NCBI GenBank assembly: GCA_034008185.1
Contig: CM067081.1
Location: forward strand, 186,393,510-186,457,509
Length of the DNA stretch: 64,000 nucleotides
Source of the DNA: Gorsachius magnificus
Lineage: Eukaryota; Chordata; Aves; Pelecaniformes; Ardeidae
Direction: 5' to 3'
The position numbers were made by a program, and so were the translations under genes. The notes beneath the pieces were generated by a model, which made no database searches, was not told the DNA's origin, and saw only the letters and a list, made by a program, of their open reading frames with translations. Positions 11,648-22,977 of the stretch are shown piece by piece. Each line of letters starts with the position of its first letter. Position 1 is the first letter of the stretch.

Positions 11648-14600
11648 ATATGATATGTAATTTGTCAGAATTTGTTTGAATTTAACAGCTCATCATAACC
11701 TGAAAATATTTCCTGATAGGTATTGACATGGAGAAAATCTATTTGTGTAAAGGATTGAGCATCTTTTTTAGAAGGTTCTCATTAGAAGCCATTGACAGTA
11801 CAAGTAAGGTACCATATGAGTAGATCTTTTTTGCTCATGATAGTTGATCTCAGAAAGGGCAGAAAGGCCTACTTCTATAACTGCAATTCTTCAGTCAATC
11901 ATTTAAAACAATAACAATAATTTTATTACTGAGTATCATTATTACTATTAGATTGTCCTGCAGAACTTGAAATCATTATGAAAACCACCTATTGATGGTT
12001 TTTAAAGCGTTCACAAATATACCATTTTGGTTTAGATAATTTGCTGGTTAGATGATTAATTAGGATGTAGGAAATCAGACAAAATGCAAGGCTTCAGCTC
12101 TTCATGTAACACATGAATGTGCGTCATTTTAGACTTATCCAGCTTTCTCACCAGTCCTTAGTGAGGCCATGTATGAGACTTATCACTCATTGGAAGTTCT
12201 GCAGGAAAGCAGTGCAGTCAAATGCAGATCTCTGGCAATATTTCAATACTTATGTCTGTTTTTAATAATTTCCCAACTAGAACACAGTGGGAAACATGGG
12301 AAAAAAGTGTATTTGGATATATTTAGCCAAGAGATTTACAACTGTTAGGAAACTCCAAATAGTACCCAATGTGACCATGTGCTCCTCAGCAACAGAGGCT
12401 ACTATGGGCACTTCTGATCTGCATTCAGCTCTTTACACCAGAGCTTGCCACAGCTTAGCTCAGGGTCTCAGTTCTCACATTTGTAAGTCTAAATCCAGAT
12501 ATTCTGAAATATCATCAAAACCTTGAGGGTAAAAACATCTTTCCCTCTTTGTATGCTATGGCATAAAAAGGAGTGTGTTGTACGATTTATAGGCACAAAT
12601 TTCTGTATAACTACTCTAAAAATCGAGTGATGTGCAACTCAAACCAGGCTCTGAAAATTAGTGTCTATTTATAGCCTTGTTCTCCTTGTGCTTGAGCTCC
12701 ATGTCTGTAAAGTAGGGCTCATAACACCCGCTATCTTGACAGGATGCCGTGAAAATGCATTTATGTGTATGCAATGCTCATCTATTGGAAAGACAAAAAG
12801 CATAGAGGAAGTCCATGAGGAATTCCCATGTTCAATGCAAAGTTTGATTGGCATGCGACACCTAAAGCATTAAGCTGATCATCAAACGATAAGAGAAAGT
12901 TTTTGAACTCTGTTTGTCTATGTACTGAATGACACAAAGATCTCAGAAAAAAATAGCAGCAATCAGGCATTAAATTTAATCCCTGTTATAGGCACAAGGA
13001 AGACGGGCTTTTACACTGTCTACCAATATAAGTGACGTGGTGTGCATTATGATTATACAAATTAGCATAGGGTTGATGCTAGTCCATTTAACCATATGCT
13101 TTTGACGCCCTAATATTCTTGCAGTCTGGTGTTCATGTCTGTGTATATATGTGTATAGTGGAATAAAATTTAGGTCATTGTACATAAGTGACTATATGCA
13201 GATGGGGTGTTCTTTCACATTTTTGCAGCTTGCCTCAAGGTTATCCTCATCATTACCAGAATCGCTGGCCAAACATTACTTAGTATGCAAAGGACAATAC
13301 TCACAGCTTGATAATTTTCTGCCTTTATTAATGTTTATATTTCATCTATTTTTTATCTTTTCTGTTTTCAGCTATGGATCTTTCGTTTACATTTAGTTCA
13401 ATTATTATTGCTGTAGCAATTTTTCATAGGATATTTCCATTTTTCTAGATTGAAAGATCACCAAATCATGAATATTGAGATATTACTTATTGTAGCCTCT
13501 TCTGGAGATATTCTTTCTCGTCAAATATGGTCAATTCCAAGCCTCTGAGACTGGAGTGGCCGTTCTCACGTGGCACAGGAGGATTTATCAGTAAAGTATG
13601 CACCGATGCTGACAGGACAGACATACCGGCATTTACATGCTCTTCTTTGAAAATATCCTCTATAGGTGGGGGAAGTGAAATGAATGAAACTGGAACTTAA
13701 GATCTGTAACAAAGGGGTCAAATGCCTCTCTGTTTGGGTGTATTTTACCCTGAAAAGATGGGTAAATCTTTTCACATTCATGCCTGTCAAGAATGGAGCA
13801 GCATTTTCTTGGTTTTCTGACGTTGCATCTGCCCAAATCTAAGATGCTACTTTGCTTCTGTCAGTGTGCCATTAATGCAATCATTTATCCATCTGGGTAT
13901 CAATGCATTGGGTGCTATTTGCTGGTGACCTTGAAAATGTAAAGTGATATTATATTTTCTTTTCCAAGCATTTCAGGTGTACCATTTACAGGGAAATGAA
14001 TTGATCCCATCTGTCTAAAACTACTGCAATTAAACCTCATACCTCCTACCATTTGTTTGTGGAGATAAAAGCTTAATTATATTCATATCTCTTAGTTACA
14101 CATTTGTTCTGGATCTGCTTCTGTTTATTTTTGTGATATTTAAGTCATTGTTCATGGTCTCCCAGAAACAAAATAAACTGTGTGCTGCCCAGAACAGTCA
14201 TTTTAGCCAGACATGAGAATCATTTTTGCTTGAAATCTCTCTGAAGGAAAGATCATGTCACAAGAATTTGTTACTGAAGTAGTTCTTGTAACATTAATCC
14301 ATTTAATTTGGTTTCTGTTTGACTCTAGCTCTGAACACAATATGGTTTAAAAAGACCCCTGTATTATTCCTCTCAGACATGATTTTTGATAGCATTTGTC
14401 ACTGCTTGAAGGGGAATAAGAAATTAGCTATGACCTCCTTGGCAGTATTCTCTCTTTCTGGGCCCAGCCATGTGCAGTTGGGGAAGCCTGAGGTCTGTGT
14501 CTGGAGAGGGGATGTGCTGGGGGCAAAACATGGCTACAGAGCAAAGTGAGAACTATGGTCCTTTGAACGTGGTTGGTCTGAAGCAGACAGTAGGAACATG

Positions 14601-16443
14601 GCGTATGGAAATTTGTAAGGCAGGAAAAAATGTCAGGCAATATAAAAGCACATTTTTCTGTCAACATTCTTAGCTTGTTTCAAAGGTGAAAAGCCTCTGC
14701 ACGACTTGTGGCTTGTTATTATTACAACATGTTTAGTGGAAATGAAAGTTTTGTATAGGACAAGTGATAGCCTTTCACGCAGAACTGAACTTCTTACAAA
14801 TAAAAGGGCCCCTGAGACTCAAGCGCAGTAGCGCATTAGCATGGACGCATGCTGCTGCTGGCAGGGCGAGGAAGTGACCCCTTCTTCAGCTTTGGTGTCA
14901 GCTCCCTCCCTTTTTTCTCTTTTACAGAATTCTACACCAGAACATTTTTCCACTGCATTTCACACAGCAAAAGCTTTTAGGCACTTTCAGTTTATAAAAT
15001 TTGTACACATAAAGTTTACTGCATGGAGCAATTCATAGAGGGCAATATTCCCTCTGCTGCTTATCTTGTGGGAATCTCATCTGAGCACTCAGCAACTGTG
15101 TCTGTAACAAGAAACAGTTCTGCAGGAAAGCTGGAACTTTTTTTTACTTTTTTTTTTACTGCCAGAGTAATTTTTCTTTCAAAAGCTTTGACTCTGGACT
15201 CATTTTGACTGTATTTTAGTTGAACTTCTTGATATATTTTGCGGGACTTGAATAAAGATTCTTAGTACTGATTTCCCAAGTCACCAAAACCTGTCAGATC
15301 TCAGTGCAATGGTTTATTTAAAAAAATGTCTTCTCTCTCTCGGTGTAGGAATACTGGAACCGCAGAGGAACATATATTACAAGACCTTCAGTAAATTGAT
15401 ACATTTTGCTTTCATATGCAAACTTGTCGTTCTTATAACCCTAACTTGGTTTATTGCTAGTCTGAAATTTTCCAAAGATTCCCGTCATCCTTTGGCAGCT
15501 GCTGCTGAGATTCTTTATAAATATTAATGACTGCTTCTCACAGACACTATTTTATCTGCATCACTCCACAGCTGTATGCCAGTGAGTTCATTTATTATTA
15601 CTTTTTGCTTGGGTTTTTTTCTTTTTTTTTACCTTCAGAGAAGACTTGGTTCAGGTCTGTTTGCTGACTTTATGTTTGTATTCCAGGGTTGTGTTCATGC
15701 TACTAGGTGAGACTTTCTCACAGAAGAAATTGAAAAGCAATCGTTTCTCTGCTAATCCTGTTCTGCTTTGAAGACATCTGGTATCACAGCGCTGTCGTAT
15801 AGTGCCCTAGTTGCCTTTGTATCTCAGCCTTACTGAAGCAGGCTCTCCCCCAGGGTGCCATGGCACTGTTTCTCCAGAGTCACTGGGGTGGTTTTTTCCC
15901 CATGTGTCATTCTGGTGCCGTTAGTCTCATGACCTCATGCTTGCAAACCTCTATATTGTTGTTAGCGTGGGTTCCCATGGGAGGTGACTACCAGTGGCAG
16001 GAGAATTGCGGCCCTTTTCCCCTTCTTTCCTTCACCTCTTGTTTTTCAGATTTTGGTTTATTACAGAGAAAAAGCAAACACAGAGCACAGCAAAGTAAAT
16101 ATCAGTCATTTCAACACAGGATAAATATTATCCGATAATACTTGTTCACGGGAACTTAACAGCCAATGGATGTGTAGCACTTGCACTTAATTAGCATATT
16201 CCAATATAGTGCTAACAGCATCATAAAATGGATCAAGTACCAGGGGCTTTGAGCAAAATCACAATGGAAAGTACTGAGGGGAAAAGCATGATGGAAATCG
16301 TCCTCCTCGGCATCTTCAGTGTTGCTACCTGCTGCACTGGAGAGAGCATCCAGAGGAGGACTGTTGCTGCACATTCTGGCTGCCTACAGGAGACAGCATC
16401 CTTCTCCCTGTCCCTGTCCCTCTCCTTCTCCCTTGTCCCCCTG
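11648..16443. other. Non-coding stretch, no gene seen
   Basis: AT-rich single-copy-looking DNA without recognisable repeat or exon. The longest frames are below 95 codons. Confidence 0.7.
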
Positions 16444-16561
16444 TCCCTCTCCCTTCTCCTTCTCCTTCTCCTTCTCCTTCTCCTTCTCCTTCTCCTTCTC
16501 CTTCTCCTTCTCCTTCTCCTTCTCCTTCTCCTTCTCTTCCCCTTTCTCTCTCTCCCTCTCT
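16444..16561. repeat. 118-nt pure pyrimidine tract with (CTTCTC)n core
   Basis: An uninterrupted C/T run. The centre (about 16453-16536) is a hexanucleotide microsatellite of some 14 units. Flanking sequence from 16395 and up to 16619 is also pyrimidine-rich with few interruptions. The polyleucine and Ser-Phe open frames across it are artefacts of the repeat. Confidence 0.97.
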
Positions 16562-19500
16562 ACTCTATATAATTTCCCTTTATCCCTCCCCTTCCCTCTC
16601 TCTCTCCCTCCCTCTCTTAGTTTTTATTTTGCCTGAGAAGTAACTTGCACTCTTATAATTGATGTATACCACCATCTATGGACCACCCTAATAAATCTTT
16701 GTGCATATGAAACTGTCTTGACATAGCTTGTACAATGGCACCATTCAATTATAAGGTACACCTTAAATGTGGACCTCCACAATTTTAAAGCCTAATTTGA
16801 TGTGCTTTACAACAGTAAAGGCATGATAACTTTGGAAATAGCTGTGGGATTTGAAAATATTTCATCTTTCTCCCAAAGTCCACTGAGAGATACTGGGGAG
16901 AATGGGTATCTGGGAGTGCTGCTCATTGCCTGCCCTACTGAATGCACGTCACACCCTACAAGCGATGGGACAAGGCTGTGTGGCTGTCGAGCTTCACCTG
17001 CACACTTTGTAGCAGCTTCTGGCTCCAGGGATGGTCCCTTTCAGCTGGAAAGTATTTCCCAACTAACACAAGACATTATTAGAGACATCAGCATACCTGA
17101 TCTATTCCAGTGATGTTAAGTCACTGCTGGAGGTGATTCAAACTAAACGTGCACATTTCAGTGAGTGTGCGCTGAAGTGGATCCACCCTCCATCCCAGCA
17201 CCCTCCTGTAGGGGCTGTAATCTCTAGTCCAAGGGTGGAAATTAGTATCTGGGGACATCTGCTTCTTAGACTGCTGCAATTTAATTGAAAGAGCTCCTGT
17301 GGTCCCACTAATAATTCTTACAGGTTAGTTGTGGCAGTTCCTACATGTGAGGTGTTTGATCCTCCAGAGTGTAGTACCATGCCCACTAATACCAGGGATT
17401 TTACACAGTCCTGAAAGACTGGCTGATTTAGGGAAGCAACCTAGAAAATCCAAGCATTGATCCAGGAACTGATTCCAGCATGCTAATAAAAGTCAGTTAG
17501 ACACATGTGAAATGCTGCAACTCCTGGGAACATTCTTCCCCTCCTTCCAAAACTTGTTTACACTGTCCAGTGAGAGACCCAGTGTTATTGGAAGTACTAT
17601 TTTGTACAAAAAAGTACAAAATAGTACTTTTTTTTTTTTTTTTTTTAAAGATTGGTTCCTTTGGAGGGCTTATTTTTGGAAGCTAATAGGATTTTAGTGG
17701 AGGTTATGTGCTTAGCTCTTCAACCAAAGCAGTTCTGGACATTGGAAGGGCTGAACATCATAGGGTTCTTCACAGGGCTGAACCTCAGCCACAGGCAACA
17801 AGGCAACATTTAGACAACTAAGATACCAGTCATCAAGGGGTCCGTTTTAAGTATGGATAGAGAGACACATTCCTCTTTTATGTGCTTAAGGCTGTGACGT
17901 GCAGACTCCAACTTGGGCATCTAAAAGTCAGAAGATATTGAACCAGATTCCCTTTAGTGTCCCTTCCAGTCATTGGGCATCTCCAAAAGGCAGTTCATCT
18001 CATCATTAAGTTAATGCTTGTGATGGGTTAAGCAAAACCCTCTTTAGAAGTGTCTATTATTCTAAAGTGATTATAATGTGAGAGCCTGGCATGACTAGTT
18101 CAGCCTTACGCATCTAAAGATGGGTTGAGATGAATCCCAGAGACCATAGTTTTTTATTCTTTAATTTGCATGCAGCCTTCTCTCCTATTGCATCTGAAAT
18201 CTGGTTTTGAATGTAATTCTGAGAAGATATTATAAGGTATGCCAGCATTGACCATAATTTGTGGAAAGCAGCAATCAAAGAAAATCAAATGCTAATATGA
18301 GAGTGTTCTCCAGAGATTTGCACCTCACATTGTCTTTAGCTAAATTATTGCCACAGCGCTCTGCACAGGCATAAGGGATTTTTGGAGGCATGCTGCTGTT
18401 AATTTAAAGATTCAAAAGGAAAAATAACTGCTTTTATTTGCACCAACTGATCCTGACACCCAAGCTCTGGGGCATTTTAATTTTAGCTCCCCAAAATTAG
18501 ATGTAGAAAAGTTAACATAAAGATTTTAGCTATCCCAAAGTTTAAGTGGTTTATCCAAGATTTTGTTTCTGGGTTACCACTAATTTACATTCTCATAAGC
18601 CTTTGATAATTTCTTTCTATCACATTCCAAGTCCATACCATTATTTGAATGCCTCTCATTTTAATCTAATTTCTGCAAAGCAAAGAAACATTATGGAAAT
18701 ATAAAAAAATTATTTTGAAAATTCATATGTGATGGTGGTAGTTGTTGAAAAGATTACGTTGCTGGTTTATTTACAGCTTTGACAAGCTTGGTCTGTTACC
18801 ACTGATTGCCATGTTCTTCTAAAATCTGTTATGTTATTATGACAACTTAGATAAGGAATTAAATTAGGAGGAAATTTGTTGATTCAAAAGAAAAATAATT
18901 TAGTCACTCTGAGTACAAGGGACCAATGACAAATATTTAACCATCAAAGTTATTTTGAATGTACCTTTGTGGGCATATAGGGCTGCTCAGCGCATGAAGA
19001 ATATCTTTCACATATGATTTATTCTTGGACAGAATTGTACTGGACACCACCACCACCTTTTAGAAGTAGTATTTTGCCCTATCACGTCATCTGGGTTGTG
19101 AGTATATTGTAAAATTGGAAACATTGATTTGGCTGCTTATTATTAATTTCAATCAATAAGCCACAAATGCAGTCAGATGCGACGGATTAAATATTCCTGT
19201 TACGAGTAAAGCAATGTCTTCCTGTAAAAATAGCAGCATCAATGGGTCATTCGACAAAAGGTTTCCTGAGTATGTCAAATGCATGTATTAATGGCATTCT
19301 GCTCTCTGCTGTCTTTGGTCATGTTATTTCTGCGATCCACCAAATGAGTTGGCAAACTTCTTTCTCTGAGAAAGCAGAATTCAACTGCAACACCTGCCTG
19401 CTTGAGGCCATGGCAGCCTAATCTGATGTTTGATTATTTCTCCTGGAGTAAAAGAAGGAGACTCCAGTCTCTTGGCTTAGTTAGACTGAATCATTGTTGA

Positions 19501-19627
19501 ATGAGACCTCACAGGTGACACCATCCTTTTTGTTGTATGTACAAGCATACAGCTAAAGGCTGCAATTGATATCTGATCTCTTCAGCCAAAGTAACAGGAG
19601 GAATTCTAATGTAAAGTTATATTTTCC
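16562..19627. other. Non-coding stretch with one hairpin
   Basis: Begins with TATATAA after the pyrimidine tract, then ordinary AT-rich DNA. The perfect hairpin at 17592-17629 is the only structured element seen. Confidence 0.7.
17592..17629. repeat. Perfect hairpin: 16-bp arms, 6-nt A loop
   Basis: AAGTACTATTTTGTAC (17592-17607), AAAAAA, then the exact reverse complement GTACAAAATAGTACTT (17614-17629), followed by a run of T to 17646. As RNA on the plus strand this would be a stem followed by U residues, but no transcription unit is seen next to it. Confidence 0.96.
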
Positions 19628-20185
19628 TAGAATCATAGAATCACAGGACAGCCTAGCTTGGAAGGGACCTTGAAAGTTCATCTGGTCTAACCTTTTATGA
19701 GAAAGGGAGCCTAGATGAGATTCTCAGAGCACCCTGTCCAATCACACCTTGAAAACCCCTGGTGATGGGGACCCTACCACGTCCCTGGGGAGGCTGATTG
19801 TTCAGTCAATGATTGTTTTCACTGTAAAAAATTTATTTCCCATATTGAGATGAAACCACTGCTGGTGTAACTTGTACGCATTGCACCTTATCTTCTCCAT
19901 GTGGCTCCTTGTGAAGAGAGCACCGTCATCATCTTCATAGTTGCCATTTAAGTACTGGAATGTTGTGGTGAGGTCCCCTGAAGCCTTCTCTTCTCCAGGG
20001 AAAAGAGACCTAACTCCTTCAGTCTTTCTTCACAGGGCAGGTTCTCCAGCCCTTTGATAATCCTTGTGGCCCTCCTTTGGACCCTCTCTAGTCTGTCCGC
20101 GCCTTTCATGAACTGTGGGGACCAGAACTGGACCCAATACTCCAAGTGCAGCCTGACAGGCACTGACTAGAGTGGGATGATCACA
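19628..20185 (-). mobile_element. CR1 LINE fragment, 3' end
   Basis: On the minus strand this encodes decayed CR1 C-terminal sequence ([42 protein letters not shown]) and ends with the CR1 3' tail, seen on the plus strand as AGAATCATAGAATCACAG followed by TTGGAAGGGACC. Several frame breaks show that it is old. Confidence 0.93.
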
Positions 20186-22003
20186 GGTATGTCTCTGCCA
20201 GAAGTTTTTTTAGAGCTACTGAAGGTATTATTACTGAATTAATTACTGTGTCTGTTGTCCTGGAAGAGGATTTTGACATGAGCACCTTGGAGAGTACATG
20301 GAAGAAACACAAAGTCTCTCTTTCCAGTGCTCTCATTTCTGCAACCTCTGGTAATTGCTAGGAGGGTTCTGCTTTTGTAGTGAAATACAGGAAGATTTCT
20401 AGCTCAGATAGCTGTGTGAAGGGCAATTAGTTAACAAACAGAAGAGGCTTTGCTTAGTTAGGGATTATGCTGCTTTCTGCCTGGGAAGTGTAGCTGTGGG
20501 GGAGTGTGAGTGTTGAGGAGCTGAAGAGATCTGTATTACACTAAGAGCAAAGAGGTCACTGCTTTGAGTTTTTTATATCTTTTTTCCTGGGAAGAGCTGC
20601 CTTTTCTGAGTAGAAGCCCCAATTAATCCTGAACTCTTTCTGGCATAGATTCCAACCAGCCCCTATTAAAAAGGAAAAAAATCCAGTAAGTCACACAAAT
20701 GATCGTTCACCTCTTCAAATCTTCCATCACATTGGTTTCTTCTGTGGTATTTTTTTGTTCTCTCTCAGATTTTCTGGTACTGCACAAGCTCATTCTTTCT
20801 TTTATAATTTTCCAGGATAGGGCAGACAGTGTGCCGAGAGCTAGGCAGTCCCATTTTCTTGGTAGTTTGCTTTTTTAATTTGCTTTTTTTTTAAAAATAA
20901 GGACTCAGTTTAACATTTTTAATGTGTTCTGAGGCTGTAGTTATTGTTCTTGATTTTAAAATATCATATAATTTCATTGTGACATTTTCAAAATACTGAT
21001 TTTTCCTTAAGATTGCAATAACTTTATTTAACATTGACCTAATTTTGGATGATTTTTTCTGATAATTTTCATGATCAGAGCATGTGAACTATCTGTGTCT
21101 GTCATGAAAACAACTTTTGGTTGGCCAAACCTGAAAGCAGGATAGGGTCTTCCATATTTCATGTGAGTCAGTAGCTTGACAGAGAAGAGAGATCCTTCTG
21201 GTGGTGGAGAATCCATGCCTGAGATCACCCTTAAAATACAAATCTATAACGCACCAGACTTCATTGATACCACCAGCTGTGTATTTTTGGCTTAATTTTC
21301 TGATCTTTTCCTCTTCTGGTTCAGCAGCTAGACCAAAATACCCATTATTTACTCAAAATACATTATTCACAGTGACAGTGTTAGAAATCCATCACCACCC
21401 TGCTTGTGCTGGCACTTTGTACAGGTATTCTTTTGAAGCACGTTGTTGTGGTGTTCCTCAGCGTGACAGGGAAAATCTGCTCTTTTACTCATACATGACT
21501 ATAGGACACTGTCCACTGTCCACTTCCATCATCAAAGACTCAGTTCTCCAGCCCATAACTGGCCTTGACTTTGTGAGGAATTAAGTGTATGTTCACTTTT
21601 AATCACTTGTACTTATGTGGAACAATCTGGACAAGTGGGAACGTAAGGCTGCATGTAAGTTTTCAGTATAGCCTCCATGTTGACCTCACTCAATAATCCC
21701 TTGAACTCATACCAGATCTATTCTATGGTGTTTCTTTCCATCAGGAAGAAACCAGATACAGAATTCTGAATGTAAGGTAGTTTCCCCCTTTAAAATGTTT
21801 TAGAGACTTGCATCTCAGTCTGAAGCAGGAGCAGCAGCTGCCTTTATTCTATTTATTGGAAATAACTGTCTTTTTGTAGTCTGAAAAAGGACGGATACCT
21901 AATTTTCCTGTTGTTGGCTAGGTTTTTGCAATCTGTCTAGTCACGCAACACCCATGAACTGCATTTCATAAAAGAAGTAATGAATTTAAAGAGCAGTGAG
22001 GGA
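20186..22003. other. Non-coding stretch, no gene seen
   Basis: AT-rich. The longest frame (21201-21584, 127 codons) has no domain signal and no supporting splice or start context. Confidence 0.65.
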
Positions 22004-22214
22004 GATTTAGGTTGGATATTGGGGAAATACCTTCTAGTGGGGATATTTAGGCATGGGATTAGGTTGCCTAGGGAGGTCAAAGAATCTCCATCACTAGAAA
22101 CTTTCAGACTCTTGTTTGACAAACGTCTGCCAGGAGTTATTTAGTTGATCCTGCCTTATATAGACAGATAAGTCATATGACCTTTAGAGTCCTTTCCAGC
22201 TCTATTTGTTATGA
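22004..22214 (+). mobile_element. CR1 LINE fragment, 3' end (divergent subfamily)
   Basis: Recognisable CR1 blocks in order: TTTAGGTTGGATATTGGGG, TTGCCTAGGGAGGTC, AATCTCCATCACTAGAAAC, CCTTTAGAGTCCTTTCCAG, then TTGTTATGATTGTC as the tail. The tail differs from the usual ATTCTATG repeats, so this is either an old copy or another subfamily. Confidence 0.85.
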
Positions 22215-22881
22215 TTGTCAAGCAAGGAACAGCATATACGAATTAGGAAACAGGAGCACTCATGCCTCATCCCAGATTCTGTAACAATCTTAATAAAAGG
22301 GCTGTGTAACAGGGAATAAAACATTCAGCTTCCCAAAGCCTCAAGGTGCTCTGCAATAATCATGTGTGCTTTAGAATACAGGGGAAGTATCATTGAATAC
22401 AGAAGTTAAATGTATTTTTAGACATATAAAAGGACATGTTGTTAGTAACCTAGCAACAGGCTCGTCATCCAACATTGTAGTGCATTTAGAGACACACAGA
22501 TGTGCTTGAATGAATACTTTAAAGATAGAAAAAGTAAAAATAAGCTGGAAGCTCTGCTGCTTACTCATCACCATCAGCATCAGCAGCATCAATTGCAAAA
22601 AGTTTCTGCAGGGTGTGTTCTTTTTGTGTCAGCCAGGGAGCCTTGCTGATTTCCAACGGTGTACTCAGATGCGGCAGGATAATGTCATGAATGAAGGTAC
22701 TGTGGAGTAGCTGAAAAAATGAGTTCTGATAGATGAGATCCTGAAGCTAAAGCCTGCAAGGGTTCATTTAGTTCCTTAATTGAGTAGCCTGCTTTTCCCA
22801 AGTGGTCAGCACAAAGCAGCTACCATTTTTTTTTGCATTTTTGAAAATCTGAATGTTGTTCAAAGAGAGAGGGAGAAAAAT

Positions 22882-22882
22882 G

Positions 22883-22921
<39 letters not shown>

Positions 22922-22977
22922 AAGAGAGAGAGAAAGAGAGAAAGAGAGAAAGAAAGGAAGGAAGAAAAAGAAAAAGG
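22882..22977. repeat. 96-nt pure purine tract with (GAAA)n core
   Basis: An unbroken A/G run starting as (GAAA)n, passing into GAGAGA and GAAAGAGA units and ending in GGAAGG and AAAAAG units. Another purine run (22862-22880) is separated by one T. Confidence 0.97.

Noticed and set aside
16228..16636. Open frames of 105-114 codons with polyleucine or Ser-Phe runs
   Set aside because: Produced entirely by the (CTTCTC)n pyrimidine repeat.
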